Source: JAYFNU01 sp964460755 (lineage in GTDB: Bacteria > Bacillota > Clostridia > Oscillospirales > Ruminococcaceae). Taken from it: a DNA stretch of 64,000 nucleotides. A program made the position numbers and the translations under genes. The DNA lies in assembly GCA_964460755.1 (NCBI GenBank), contig CAYWQL010000003.1:1-64000 (forward strand). Reading direction: 5' to 3'. This document shows, piece after piece, positions 8,921 to 18,009 of this stretch; the stretch's first letter is position 1; each line of letters begins with the position of its first letter. The notes under the pieces were generated by a model. The model was not told the origin of the DNA. It searched no databases and was given only the letters and a program-made list of their open reading frames with translations.

Positions 8921-9994
8921 CTAATCGAGAAAATCGCGAAGACGTTTGCTTCGGCTTGGATGACGAAGCTTGCGAAGCGCCTTCGCCTCAATTTGACGGA
9001 TACGTTCGCGGGTGACGTTAAATTCCTTGCCGACCTCCTCAAGGGTTCTCGGACGTCCGTCCTCGAGCCCGAAGCGAAGGCGAAGCACCTTTTCCTCTCT
9101 CGGGGTCAGGGTGTTGAGCACGTCGCCAAGCTGTTCGCGCAGAAGAGTATGGTACGCCGCCTCGGCCGGCACGGGGGCCTCCTCGTCGGGAATAAAGTCG
9201 CCAAGGTGACTGTCCTCCTCCTCGCCAATCGGGGTTTCCAGGGAAACAGGCTCCTGCGCGACGCGCATAATTTCGCGAACCTTTTCGACCGACACGCCCA
9301 TCTCCTCGGCTATCTCGTCGGCCGTCGGCTCGTGACCGTTGCGGTGAAGAAGCTGACTGCTGACCTTTTTTACCTTGTTTATCGTTTCAACCATATGTAC
9401 GGGTATTCTTATTGTGCGCGCCTGGTCGGCTATGGCTCGGGTAATCGCCTGTCGTATCCACCATGTGGCATAGGTCGAAAACTTAAAGCCCTTGGTGTAA
9501 TCAAACTTCTCGACGGCCTTAATAAGTCCTAAGTTGCCTTCCTGAATGAGGTCAAGAAAATGCATTCCGCGCCCGACATATCTTTTCGCGATGCTCACGA
9601 CAAGACGAAGATTAGCCTCCGAAAGACGTTTCTTTGCCTTTTCGTCGCCCTCCGCCATTCTTATAGCAAGCTCAATTTCCTCCTCGGGGGTAAGCAGCGG
9701 CACACGGCCGATTTCCTTAAGATACACCTTGACGGGGTCGTCGGTTCCGTCGACCACCGCGGGGTCGACAAGAAGCGCGACGTCCTTGGTAATATCGCTT
9801 TCAAGGTCTTCGGCGTCCATATCCTCAACTATCTCTATACGATGTCCCTCAATGGTATCGTACAGCTTGTCCACCTGCTCGACGTCGAAATCCATCTCCT
9901 CAAGCACGTCGTTGATTTCCTTTGTTGAAAGCTTACCCTTGCGCTTTCCCTGCTCAATAAGCTCCTTAATAAGATTTTTCTTTTCCCCACTCAT
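8921..9994 (-). CDS. sigA: Primary RNA polymerase sigma factor (SigA/RpoD)
   Basis: Housekeeping sigma-70 factor, 357 residues, typical of Gram-positive SigA. A short region 1.1 is followed by region 1.2 (DPVKVYLKEIGRVPLL), region 2 with the -10-recognising block FSTYATWWIRQAITRAIADQ, region 3 (PVHMVETINKV), and region 4 with the helix-turn-helix EEVGKEFNVTRERIRQIEAK. It starts 15 bp after dnaG, behind GAGG, and so belongs to the classical dnaG-sigA operon. The consensus promoters throughout this window fit recognition by this factor. Confidence 0.98.
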   Translation of the reverse strand: MSGEKKNLIKELIEQGKRKGKLSTKEINDVLEEMDFDVEQVDKLYDTIEGHRIEIVEDMDAEDLESDITKDVALLVDPAVVDGTDDPVKVYLKEIGRVPLLTPEEEIELAIRMAEGDEKAKKRLSEANLRLVVSIAKRYVGRGMHFLDLIQEGNLGLIKAVEKFDYTKGFKFSTYATWWIRQAITRAIADQARTIRIPVHMVETINKVKKVSSQLLHRNGHEPTADEIAEEMGVSVEKVREIMRVAQEPVSLETPIGEEEDSHLGDFIPDEEAPVPAEAAYHTLLREQLGDVLNTLTPREEKVLRLRFGLEDGRPRTLEEVGKEFNVTRERIRQIEAKALRKLRHPSRSKRLRDFLD

Positions 9995-10009
9995 CGTTTT
10001 TACCTCTTC

Positions 10010-11752
10010 TTATTTTTTGTTTTTGTTAATCAGGTCTTTAAGAGCCTCTGCGTCCATTGTCTTAATTTCTTCCTTAGCAGGCTCGTTTTTGGTTTTAAGA
10101 ATTTTATCAATATATAAATCCGCGTCCTCGACGGCAAAATTAACCCCCGCCGTTTCGGCGAGTATACCACTGAGCATTGCGGTCTGAACGTCGGTCAGCA
10201 AGCTTGAAATCGACGCCATTCCCAAAAACTCCGAGCACGCCGTGGCCTCGATAAGACGACGATATATCTCCCCCGTTTCGCTCGAAACAAAATCGTCTGG
10301 AAGCAGCCTTTCGCTCACTCTTTCGCACAGGTCGGGATTTGCAAACAAAAGCGCGATTATTCTTCGCTCCGCCGAAACGGCGCCAAGCTTTCCGTCGTTC
10401 GACACGCTTACGTTATATCGTTCGTTAACGCTTCGGGCGAATTTGTTTTTTTCTTCCCGCTCCTCGTTCATTCTCGAACGTTTTCTTATCTGTTCAACCT
10501 CAAGAAGTATATACTCCTTGTTGCCCTCGATTTCCTTGGCAACTCGCCCCGCGTAGACGTCCCGCTCCGTGGGCGACACGAGCCGCGCCAGCACCGCCGA
10601 CGCTTCTTTGAGATATCCCGTCTTACCCGCGTCGGTTTCAACGTCGTATTTCTGCTTTGCCTTAAAGAGCTCGTATTCGGTCGAGTTTTCCGACTTCTCC
10701 AGAAGCTCTCTTAAATGCTCCGCGCCGTATTTTTGAATAAACTCGTCGGGGTCCTTCGCTCCTTCTATATTTACGACCCGAACCAAAAGATTGGTGTTCT
10801 TAAAGGTTTCTATCGTTCGCTTGGTTGCCTTTTGTCCCGCCTCATCGGAATCGTAGGCAAGCACAACCTCGTCGGCATACTGCGAAATCATTCTGGCGTG
10901 CTCGTCGGTAAGCGCCGTGCCAAGCCCCGCCACGGCGTTGGTAAAGCCCGCCGAATGCAGAGCGATAACGTCCATTTGTCCCTCGGCGATAATTATCTGA
11001 CGTGTGCTCGTGTTCTTGGCGATATTGAGTGCAAACAGGGTGCGGCTTTTTTTAAAGACGAGGGTATCACGCGTGTTGAGATACTTTCTCGAATCGTTTC
11101 CTATTGTTCTGCCCGAAAAGGCGACGACGTTTCCCCGCACGTCAATTATGGGGAACATTATTCTTTCGCGAAAGAAGTCGTAAACGCTGTTATTCTTTCC
11201 GACGGTGCAAAGCCCCGCCTCGACCATTTCGGCGTCTTTAAAGCCCTTGCTTCGAAGGTGGTTGCGAAGGCTGTCCCATGTGTCGGGAGCGTAACCGATA
11301 CCGAATCGCTTTATTGTGATATCGGAAAGCCCACGCTTTCTCAGATATCCCCGCGCATTCTTTCCCGTTTCGGAATTAAGCGTATCAAAAAAGAAGCGAG
11401 CCGAAAGCTTGTTTATTTCAAGGGTGCGCTTTCTCACTTCAAGCGCGCTGTTGTCTGTTTCGTCGGGAAGCGGCATACCCGCGCGCGCGGCAAGAAGCTT
11501 TACCGCTTCGACGTACTCGATGTTTTCCTTTTGTTTGATAAAAGTGATTATATCCCCGCCCGACCCGCAGCCGAAGCAGTAAAACGACTGGGTATCGGGA
11601 TATACAGTAAAGCTCGGTGTCTTCTCGTTATGAAAAGGGCAAAGCGCGACGTGTATTCGACCGCGTCTTGTAAGCGGAACATATGAGCCGATAACCTCGA
11701 CGATATCGTTTCGCTCGTGAAGCTCGACCAAGAAGTCTTGTGAGAAAGCCAT
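10010..11752 (-). CDS. dnaG: DNA primase
   Basis: Primase that makes RNA primers at the replication fork; 580 residues. The N-terminal CHC2 zinc finger is complete (C38, H41, C59, C62). It is followed by the catalytic TOPRIM core with AEGQMDVIAL near residue 258 and the metal-binding LAYDSDEAGQKA near 305, and then a C-terminal helicase-binding region. The ATG at 11752 is chosen because GGGGGCGGG precedes it. An in-frame TTG at 11770 lies ahead of that Shine-Dalgarno and would add six residues made of it. It lies between dgt and sigA. Confidence 0.97.
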   Translation of the reverse strand: MAFSQDFLVELHERNDIVEVIGSYVPLTRRGRIHVALCPFHNEKTPSFTVYPDTQSFYCFGCGSGGDIITFIKQKENIEYVEAVKLLAARAGMPLPDETDNSALEVRKRTLEINKLSARFFFDTLNSETGKNARGYLRKRGLSDITIKRFGIGYAPDTWDSLRNHLRSKGFKDAEMVEAGLCTVGKNNSVYDFFRERIMFPIIDVRGNVVAFSGRTIGNDSRKYLNTRDTLVFKKSRTLFALNIAKNTSTRQIIIAEGQMDVIALHSAGFTNAVAGLGTALTDEHARMISQYADEVVLAYDSDEAGQKATKRTIETFKNTNLLVRVVNIEGAKDPDEFIQKYGAEHLRELLEKSENSTEYELFKAKQKYDVETDAGKTGYLKEASAVLARLVSPTERDVYAGRVAKEIEGNKEYILLEVEQIRKRSRMNEEREEKNKFARSVNERYNVSVSNDGKLGAVSAERRIIALLFANPDLCERVSERLLPDDFVSSETGEIYRRLIEATACSEFLGMASISSLLTDVQTAMLSGILAETAGVNFAVEDADLYIDKILKTKNEPAKEEIKTMDAEALKDLINKNKK

Positions 11753-11785
11753 ACGCCCGCCCCCTTTCAAAGCATTATTCTTATC

Positions 11786-12790
11786 TTATACCATAGCCCA
11801 TGATTTCGGAATAAAAAGACTCTTGAAGCGGAAGGTCGCATAGTCGTCGCTCATACCGGATATGTAATCGACTACTGCGCGCTCGGTTCCCTCCTGCTTT
11901 GCAATCTCGCGATAAAACTCCGGAAGCTCGCTTGATTTCTCCATGTAATAATTAAAAAGGCTTTCTATCATTCCGACCGCTTTTTTTTCCTCGCACTTTA
12001 TTACTCCGTTCACGTCGAGATAAATTTTATCGAACATAAAATCATAAAGCTCGTCGTAGGCGGCTAAAACGTCGGGCGAAAAGAAAAAGCTTCCGTCAAA
12101 ATTGTTGACAAGCGAAGAAATAAGACTTGTTATCCGTTTTGATTTGCTCGTTCCGAGCGTATCGCGCACATTCTTCGGAAGGTCGCTTTCCTTAAGCACT
12201 CCCGCCGTCTGCGCGTCCTCTATATCGTGATTTAAAAAGGCTATCCTGTCGGCATGGCGAACAGCCTGTCCCTCAAGGGTTTTTGACCATTCACCCTTTG
12301 TGTGCCGCTCAATGCCCTCTATTGTTTCGTATGTAAGGTTGAGTCCTCTGTGTTCACGCTCAAGACTTTCGACCACGCGAACGCTCTGCTCATAATGATT
12401 AAAGCCCGTCGAGCAAAGCTCGTTCAGGGTTCTTTCGCCCGCGTGACCAAAGGGGGTATGCCCAAGGTCGTGACCAAGCGCAATAGCCTCGGTTAAATCC
12501 TCGTTTATGCGAACTGCGCGAGCGATTGTCCTCGCGATTTGCGACACCTCAAGAGTGTGCGTAAGGCGGGTGCGGTAATGGTCGCCCTCGGGCGACAAAA
12601 ACACCTGCGTCTTCTGCTTAAGCCTTCGGAACGCCTTGCAGTGAATTATCCTGTCGCGGTCTCGGCAAAAATCGGTGCGAAGCTCGCAGGGCTCTTCGGG
12701 TCGTTTTCTTCCTGCGGTCGCGCTCGACAAAAAAGCGTATTTGCACAATATTATCTTTTCGTTTTCTTGCGTTATTTCTCTGGGCGTCAT
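11786..12790 (-). CDS. dgt: Deoxyguanosinetriphosphate triphosphohydrolase-like protein (HD domain)
   Basis: Metal-dependent dNTP triphosphohydrolase of the Dgt family, expected to cleave dNTPs to deoxynucleoside and triphosphate and so influence dNTP pools. At 334 residues it matches the short Dgt type that often precedes dnaG in clostridia. The HD metal site is visible as RLTHTLEVSQIARTI and ALGHDLGHTPFGHAGE. The ATG at 12790 follows GGAGGGTGAA; the in-frame TTG at 12805 is part of that site's upstream flank and is rejected. A TATAAT lies just before the gene, but no convincing -35 goes with it, so it may be read from yigZ. Confidence 0.93.
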   Translation of the reverse strand: MTPREITQENEKIILCKYAFLSSATAGRKRPEEPCELRTDFCRDRDRIIHCKAFRRLKQKTQVFLSPEGDHYRTRLTHTLEVSQIARTIARAVRINEDLTEAIALGHDLGHTPFGHAGERTLNELCSTGFNHYEQSVRVVESLEREHRGLNLTYETIEGIERHTKGEWSKTLEGQAVRHADRIAFLNHDIEDAQTAGVLKESDLPKNVRDTLGTSKSKRITSLISSLVNNFDGSFFFSPDVLAAYDELYDFMFDKIYLDVNGVIKCEEKKAVGMIESLFNYYMEKSSELPEFYREIAKQEGTERAVVDYISGMSDDYATFRFKSLFIPKSWAMV

Positions 12791-12839
12791 AATTTCACCC
12801 TCCAACTATATTATACGACGTATTTTGTCATAATCCTTT

Positions 12840-13472
12840 TTATTCGTTTAAAACAGGCACAAATTTTTCATTTACGAGTCGAAGACGCTCTTTTCCCCTA
12901 AATAACTCGCGCAGGGCGTTCGTCAGCTTTTCGCTCTCGGTCTTCATAATCGACGCTTCTATTTTTATTTCGTCGGCATAGTCGCTCGAAGCTACCGTCG
13001 CGCCGACCTTTGACAAGACGCTGAGGAGCTTGTCGTAATCGGCATAGCCACAGCCGATTTCATATATTGCGCACATCCTCATAACCGCGATGCCCGCTTC
13101 ATTAACCGCGCCCGCCGCCCCGTCGGAATAGGCTCTGACTAAGCCGCCCGTGCCAAGAAGCGTTCCGCCGAAGTACCTTGTTACAACTATCGCCGCGTCG
13201 ACGATTTCTCCGCGCTTGAGTATATCCAGAACGGGAAGCCCCGCCGTACCCTGCGGCTCGCCGTCGTCGCTGTATCGAAGAAGATTGTTTTCACGAAGCG
13301 AGTAGGCGTATACGTTATGGTTCGCGGTTTTATTCGCGTCCTTAATTGAGGCAATGAAGTTAAGCGCCTCTGTCTCGGTTGAAACGGGTTTCGCATAGCC
13401 CAAAAAGCGGGAGCGCTTTTCGGTAAACTCAAAAAAGCCGTCCTTGCTCAAGGTCTTATATTCGTCCGCCAA
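12840..13472 (-). CDS. YigZ/IMPACT family protein
   Basis: Member of the YigZ/IMPACT family (UPF0029), 210 residues. In eukaryotes IMPACT modulates GCN2 and translation; the bacterial role is poorly defined. The N-terminal domain has the family signature NHNVYAYSLR, YSDDGEPQGTAGLPVL and VVTRYFGGTLLGTGGLVRAY. The C-terminal half is the ferredoxin-like DUF1949-type domain. The start is TTG at 13472, spaced seven bases from AGGAGGAAACGGC, with no better ATG. It lies just past the rpmE terminator and 49 bp before dgt. Confidence 0.88.
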   Translation of the reverse strand: MADEYKTLSKDGFFEFTEKRSRFLGYAKPVSTETEALNFIASIKDANKTANHNVYAYSLRENNLLRYSDDGEPQGTAGLPVLDILKRGEIVDAAIVVTRYFGGTLLGTGGLVRAYSDGAAGAVNEAGIAVMRMCAIYEIGCGYADYDKLLSVLSKVGATVASSDYADEIKIEASIMKTESEKLTNALRELFRGKERLRLVNEKFVPVLNE

Positions 13473-13493
13473 GCCGTTTCCTCCTATCCGTGC

Positions 13494-13528
13494 AAAAATT
13501 AAGAGGTACGGCTAACCGTACCTCTTAA
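13494..13528 (-). terminator. Terminator after rpmE
   Basis: A perfect 13-bp inverted repeat (TTAAGAGGTACGG and its complement) with a 4-nt loop, followed on the minus strand by TTTTT. It separates rpmE from yigZ. Confidence 0.9.
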
Positions 13529-13532
13529 CTTA

Positions 13533-13733
13533 TTATTCCATGTTGAAGCGTTTTTTAAATCTATCTACACGTCCGCCGGTATCAACAAGTTTTTGTTTTC
13601 CGGTATAGAACGGGTGGCATTTCGAGCAAATTTCAACACGAATGTCTTTACGAGTCGATTTTGTCTTAATTACTTCGCCACATGCACATGTGATAGTCGT
13701 ATCCTCGTAATTAGGATGGATTCCTTCCTTCAT
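13533..13733 (-). CDS. rpmE: 50S ribosomal protein L31, zinc-binding type
   Basis: Ribosomal protein L31, 66 residues. It is the zinc-containing (C+) form, with ligands C16, C18, C36 and C39 in the pattern CxC...CxxC. The zinc-free paralogue used under zinc limitation lacks these. The start MKEGIHPNYE is canonical, and AGAGGTGA lies upstream. It is flanked by its own promoter and a strong terminator, so it is a single-gene unit. Confidence 0.97.
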   Translation of the reverse strand: MKEGIHPNYEDTTITCACGEVIKTKSTRKDIRVEICSKCHPFYTGKQKLVDTGGRVDRFKKRFNME

Positions 13734-13769
13734 TGAATGTCACCTCTTTTAGTCTGCATTTGCTATAAA

Positions 13770-13798
13770 ATAATAACACAAAGGTTTGCGTTATGCAA
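13770..13798 (-). promoter_or_regulatory. Promoter of rpmE
   Basis: TTGCAT (13798-13793), 17 bp, TATTAT (13775-13770) on the minus strand, starting a leader of about 30 nt. Confidence 0.65.
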
Positions 13799-13808
13799 TA
13801 GTTTTTTT

Positions 13809-15524
13809 CTACTTGCCTATAATTGTTTTTGCGCTCTTTTCCAGTTTCGCAAGAACCTTTTCAGATTCCTCCGCCGTTTTCTCGTTGACCGACATATAAA
13901 CCTTCATCTTCGGCTCGGTTCCCGACGGTCTTATCATAACCGACGCACCGTTTTCCAAAAGGAACTCAATCACGTCTGCTTCGGGAAGATTAATCGGGCT
14001 TTCGGTTCCGAGCGTGATGCTCTTCTTGACACGCTGCTTATAATCGACCGCGCTTGTAACGAGAAGTCCGCCTATCTTTTCCGGATAGCTGCTGTAAAGC
14101 CTATCCATAACAGCTTTCATTTCCGCTGCGCCGTTTATACCGGGAAATTCCTTGTTAATAACCCTGTTCATATAGTAGCCGTAGGTTTCGTAAAGCTCTT
14201 TTAAAACCTCAAGGACGGTTTTGCCCTTTGATTTGTAGTAGCTTGTCATTTCACAAAGCAGCATTGTCGCAAGCACCGCGTCCTTATCGCGAACATACGA
14301 GCCCGCAAGGTAGCCGCAGCTTTCCTCAAAGCCGAAGATAAAGCGCTCGCTTTCGCCCGCCTGTTCAAGGAATAAAATCTGCTCGCCGATATATTTAAAG
14401 CCAGTAAGAACAGTACGAAGCTCGACCCCGCCCTTTTTCGCTATCTCGTCGGCAAGTGCAGTCGAAACTATGCTTTTGACCGCGACGGGATTTTTCGGCA
14501 TAGTGTTGTTCTTGGTTCTTGCCTCGATTATGTAGTTGAGAAGAAGCGCTCCGACCTCGTTGCCCGTAAGTATCCTAAAGCTTCCGTCCTCTTCCTTGAA
14601 CGCAACTCCCACGCGGTCGGCGTCGGGGTCGGTCGCGATAAACAGGTCAGGCTTCTTTTCCTCGCAAAGCTTAAGACCAAGCGCAAGAGCCTCCTTGGTT
14701 TCGGGGTTAGGATATGTGCAGGTCGGGAAATTTCCGTCGGGTAGCTCCTGCTCCTTGACGACATAGACGTCGCTGATTCCAAGCTCATCCATTATACGTC
14801 TTACGGGCTCGTTGCCCGTTCCGTTAAGGGGAGAATAGACGACCGATATCGGATAGGCTTCACACGCCGTTCCGCTGACCTTGCACTTTAGGACCTCGTT
14901 ATAGAACTGTTCGATAACGAATTTCGAAATATATTTTATCGACGCGTCCTTTAAGCCCTCGTCGAAATTCTTGTGCTTAACGCCGCCGAAAATGTCGACC
15001 TTTTCTATTCGCTCATAAACAGCATTCGCGTCCTCGCTCGTCATCTGACAACCGTCCGAGCCGTATGCCTTGTATCCGTTATAAGCCGCTGGGTTATGGC
15101 TCGCGGTAATCATTATGCCGGCCTTTGCCTTAAGCTCGCGCACGGCGAAGGAAAGCATAGGCGTCGGCATAAGACGGTCGTAAATATACGCCTCAAGCCC
15201 GTTGCCCGCAAGCACGCTGGCGCATTCCTCGGCAAATTCCTTGCTCATATTTCGCGAATCGTACGAAATCGCGACGGCGCCGCCGCCGAAGCGTTCATTG
15301 ACGTAGTCGGAAAGTCCCTGCGTCGCGCGACGAACGGTATATATGTTCATACGGTTTGTTCCGACGCCGAGCACACCGCGCAGCCCCGCCGTTCCAAAGG
15401 TCAGCGACGCGCCGAAACGTGAAAGAATTTCGTTGTCCTTTCCTTCAATCTTTTTTAATTCCTTTTGAAGAGCCTCGTCTAAAGCCTTGCTTTTCCAAAG
15501 CTCATATTCTTTCATATAATTCAT
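13809..15524 (-). CDS. Phosphoglucomutase/phosphomannomutase (phosphohexomutase)
   Basis: Alpha-D-phosphohexomutase that interconverts hexose 1- and 6-phosphates, feeding sugar-nucleotide synthesis and glycogen or envelope glycans. The 571 residues match the long Gram-positive PgcA-type enzyme. The phosphoserine loop is GIMITASHNPAAYNGYK, the metal loop is ATDPDADRVGVA, the sugar-binding loop is GFEESCGYL, and the phosphate-binding loop near the end is IRPSGTEPKMKVY. The ATG at 15524 has AAGGAG nine bases upstream, so a longer frame starting with GTG at 15557 is rejected. Glucose or mannose specificity cannot be decided here. Confidence 0.94.
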   Translation of the reverse strand: MNYMKEYELWKSKALDEALQKELKKIEGKDNEILSRFGASLTFGTAGLRGVLGVGTNRMNIYTVRRATQGLSDYVNERFGGGAVAISYDSRNMSKEFAEECASVLAGNGLEAYIYDRLMPTPMLSFAVRELKAKAGIMITASHNPAAYNGYKAYGSDGCQMTSEDANAVYERIEKVDIFGGVKHKNFDEGLKDASIKYISKFVIEQFYNEVLKCKVSGTACEAYPISVVYSPLNGTGNEPVRRIMDELGISDVYVVKEQELPDGNFPTCTYPNPETKEALALGLKLCEEKKPDLFIATDPDADRVGVAFKEEDGSFRILTGNEVGALLLNYIIEARTKNNTMPKNPVAVKSIVSTALADEIAKKGGVELRTVLTGFKYIGEQILFLEQAGESERFIFGFEESCGYLAGSYVRDKDAVLATMLLCEMTSYYKSKGKTVLEVLKELYETYGYYMNRVINKEFPGINGAAEMKAVMDRLYSSYPEKIGGLLVTSAVDYKQRVKKSITLGTESPINLPEADVIEFLLENGASVMIRPSGTEPKMKVYMSVNEKTAEESEKVLAKLEKSAKTIIGK

Positions 15525-15580
15525 TTTATGTTTCTCCTTCCAAGAGGGTTTCGCCACAAATCAAGATTTTAGGTGTTAAT

Positions 15581-15609
15581 ATAATAATATTTCCTTGCTC
15601 CGTTGTCAA
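15581..15609 (-). promoter_or_regulatory. Promoter of the phosphohexomutase gene
   Basis: TTGACA (15609-15604), 17 bp, TATTAT (15586-15581). It lies immediately downstream of the hairpin at 15617-15640 that follows nfnB. Confidence 0.75.
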
Positions 15610-15616
15610 ATATGAA

Positions 15617-15640
15617 GGACGCGGGTTTTGCTCCGCGTCC
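15617..15640 (-). terminator. Possible weak terminator after nfnB
   Basis: An 8-bp GC-rich stem (GGACGCGG/CCGCGTCC) with an 8-nt loop, 13 bp past the nfnB stop. There is no proper T run on the minus strand, so it may be a weak or factor-dependent terminator or a 3'-end stabiliser. Confidence 0.4.
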
Positions 15641-15652
15641 CATGCATACATA

Positions 15653-17044
15653 TTACTCCTTCGACCTGATATATTCGTCAATCGCGCCCGCCGCCTGTTT
15701 TCCCGCGCCCATTGCAAGAATAACCGTCGCCGCGCCCGTGACCGAGTCGCCGCCCGCGAAGACCCCCTCGCGCGAGGTCGCTCCCGTCGTTTCGTCGGCA
15801 ATTATACCGCCCCACTTCTGGGTTTCAAGCCCCGAGGTCGTCGACTTAATCAGCGGGTTGGGCGTCGTGCCGATAGCCATAATCACGCAGTCGACGTCAA
15901 TAACAAAATCGCTTCCCGCCTTGGCGACGGGGCGTCTTCTTCCCGAAGCGTCAGGCTCGCCAAGCTCCATTGCCACGCATTTTATGCCGTTTACGAAGCC
16001 GTCCTCGCCGCCGAGTATCTCGGTCGGATTGTTAAGAAGCTTGAAGATAATTCCCTCTTCCTTGGCGTGCTCCACCTCTTCTTTTCTCGCTGGAAGCTCA
16101 GCCTCGCTTCGACGATAAACTATATAAACTTCCTTCGCGCCAAGACGCTTGGCGCAGCGCGCCGCGTCCATTGCAACGTTTCCGCCGCCGACGACCGCAA
16201 CCCTTTCCGCCCTTTGTATTGGCGTGTCGCTTCCGTCCCTATATGCCTTCATAAGGTTGACGCGGGTTAAAAACTCGTTTGCCGAATATACCCCCTTAAG
16301 GTTCTCTCCGGGAATTTTCATAAAGCTCGGAAGTCCCGCGCCCGAACCGATAAACACCGCCTCAAAGCCGTCTTCGAAAAGCTCGTCTACCGAAAGAATT
16401 TTTCCGATAACCATATCGGTTTCCACCTTCGCGCCAAGCTGTTTGAGCGTTTCGATTTCCTTGGCTACTATGCTCTTCGGAAGACGGAACTCGGGTATGC
16501 CGTAAACCAGCACGCCGCCCGCAAGGTGAAGCGCCTCAAAGACCGTCACGTCGTATCCCTTTTTCGCAAGGTCGCCCGCGCAGGTCAACCCCGCGGGGCC
16601 GCCGCCGACGACCGCGACCTTATGACCGTTGCTCGTCGGGCGAACGGGAAGCTCCTTTTGGTTGTTGTTGTGATAGTCCGCGACAAAGCGCTCAAGACGC
16701 CCTATTCCGACGCTCTCGCCCTTTATGCCGCGAACGCAATACTTTTCGCACTGATTCTCCTGGGGGCATACGCGTCCGCACACGGCAGGCAGCGAGCTCT
16801 GCTCGCTTATCTTCTGATACGCTCCCTCATAGTCCTTTTCACAGATTTTTGCGATAAACGCAGGGATATCTATCGCGACGGGGCAGCCGCCCGTACAGGG
16901 CTTGTTCTTGCAATTCAAGCAGCGTGACGCCTCGTCGAGCGCCATTTCCTCGGTATAGCCAAGCGCGACCTCCTCGAAGTTCTTGTTTCTGACCTCGGGA
17001 AGCGCCGTCGGCATTTCGTTCTTTTTCGGTGACATATTAGCCAT
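15653..17044 (-). CDS. nfnB: NADH-dependent reduced ferredoxin:NADP+ oxidoreductase, subunit B
   Basis: GltD-like flavoprotein, 463 residues. With its partner it forms NfnAB, which couples NADPH, NADH and ferredoxin by flavin-based electron bifurcation or confurcation. The N-terminal iron-sulfur region shows CLNCKNKPCTGGCP and CGRVCPQENQCEKYC. Two dinucleotide folds follow, AVVGGGPAGLTCAGDLAKKG (FAD) and AVVGGGNVAMDAARCAKRLG (NADPH). The ATG at 17044 overlaps the end of nfnA by 8 bp and follows AAGGGGGA, indicating translational coupling. A glutamate synthase small subunit is the alternative, but no large subunit is nearby and nfnA is adjacent. Confidence 0.88.
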   Translation of the reverse strand: MANMSPKKNEMPTALPEVRNKNFEEVALGYTEEMALDEASRCLNCKNKPCTGGCPVAIDIPAFIAKICEKDYEGAYQKISEQSSLPAVCGRVCPQENQCEKYCVRGIKGESVGIGRLERFVADYHNNNQKELPVRPTSNGHKVAVVGGGPAGLTCAGDLAKKGYDVTVFEALHLAGGVLVYGIPEFRLPKSIVAKEIETLKQLGAKVETDMVIGKILSVDELFEDGFEAVFIGSGAGLPSFMKIPGENLKGVYSANEFLTRVNLMKAYRDGSDTPIQRAERVAVVGGGNVAMDAARCAKRLGAKEVYIVYRRSEAELPARKEEVEHAKEEGIIFKLLNNPTEILGGEDGFVNGIKCVAMELGEPDASGRRRPVAKAGSDFVIDVDCVIMAIGTTPNPLIKSTTSGLETQKWGGIIADETTGATSREGVFAGGDSVTGAATVILAMGAGKQAAGAIDEYIRSKE

Positions 17045-17885
17045 TGTTCTTTTCCCCCTTAAAGAGATTGCATACCCCTTCGTGTGCCGCCCGCTCAAAG
17101 GGTTTATAGACGCTTCCTCGAGCCATAGCCTCGTCGAAATCGACAAGGTGTCCGTCAAAATCGGGTCCGTCGACACAGGCGAACTTGGTTTCTCCGCCAA
17201 CTGTCAGGCGGCAGCCGCCGCACATTCCCGTTCCGTCAATCATAATCGGGTTCATCGAAACGGTCGTCTTTATTCCGTATTCCTTCGTAAGCTTGCAGAC
17301 GAATTTCATCATTATAAGCGGCCCTATGGCTATAACCTCGTCATATTTTTCGCCGCTCTCTATCAGCTTTTTAAGCGCGTCGGTAACAAGTCCCTTTTCG
17401 CCAGCCGTCCCGTCGTCGGACATAAGGACGTATTTATCACTCACCGCATTAAACTCGTCTTTTAAAATAACCAGGTCGTTACAGCGAAAGCCGACGATTG
17501 AATGAACCTCCGCACCGAGATTATGAAGCTTTTTGGCTATCGGGTAGGCTATCGCGCAGCCGACGCCGCCGCCGATAACCGCGACCTTTTTAAGCCCTTC
17601 GGTTTCGCTTGGCTTTCCAAGCGGCCCTGTGAAATCGCTCAGAAATTCACCGGCGCTTTTGTGATTAAGCTTTTCGGTCGTCGCGCCGACTATTTGGAAT
17701 ATTATCGTTACCGTTCCCGCTTGCCTGTCGAAATCGGCTATCGTGAGGGGTATGCGCTCGCCCTCGTCGTCAACGCGCAAAATTACGAACTGCCCCGGCT
17801 CGGCCTTCTTCGCGATAAGCGGGGCTTCTATGTCCATAAGCGTTACCGTCGGGTTGAGCTCTCTCTTTTTTAATATCTTATACAT
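17037..17885 (-). CDS. nfnA: NADH-dependent reduced ferredoxin:NADP+ oxidoreductase, subunit A
   Basis: Ferredoxin-NADP reductase-type flavoprotein of the PyrK/sulfide dehydrogenase family, 282 residues. An N-terminal FAD-binding barrel is followed by an NAD-binding fold (VAVIGGGVGCAIAYPIAKKL) and a C-terminal [2Fe-2S] cluster with Cys in GMCGGCRLTVGGETKFAC. Together with nfnB this is the order seen in Clostridium kluyveri and Thermotoga NfnAB. The ATG at 17885 has AAGGGG upstream; an earlier in-frame ATG at 17933 lies in the promoter and is rejected. The pair implies an anaerobic redox metabolism that balances NADH and NADPH. Confidence 0.88.
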   Translation of the reverse strand: MYKILKKRELNPTVTLMDIEAPLIAKKAEPGQFVILRVDDEGERIPLTIADFDRQAGTVTIIFQIVGATTEKLNHKSAGEFLSDFTGPLGKPSETEGLKKVAVIGGGVGCAIAYPIAKKLHNLGAEVHSIVGFRCNDLVILKDEFNAVSDKYVLMSDDGTAGEKGLVTDALKKLIESGEKYDEVIAIGPLIMMKFVCKLTKEYGIKTTVSMNPIMIDGTGMCGGCRLTVGGETKFACVDGPDFDGHLVDFDEAMARGSVYKPFERAAHEGVCNLFKGEKNNG

Positions 17886-17934
17886 CTTATTTCCCCTTTT
17901 GAAAAAATCATTCAAATACATAACATACTTCACT

Positions 17935-17962
17935 ATTTTAATGTATTGAACCGAATTGTCAA
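17935..17962 (-). promoter_or_regulatory. Promoter of nfnAB
   Basis: TTGACA (17962-17957), 16 bp, TAAAAT (17940-17935) on the minus strand, divergent from the comM-like gene. Confidence 0.65.
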
Positions 17963-18009
17963 TATAATATACAAATATTTATGCTGATTTTGTGCTGTCG
18001 ATTTTTAAC

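Noticed and set aside
15653..17044. Glutamate synthase small subunit (gltD)
   Set aside because: The sequence fits GltD, but there is no large subunit nearby and the gene overlaps an NfnA-type partner, so NfnB is the better call.
17886..17933. Longer N-terminus for nfnA starting at 17933
   Set aside because: The extra codons overlap the predicted promoter -10 and lack a Shine-Dalgarno site, while the ATG at 17885 has AAGGGG.
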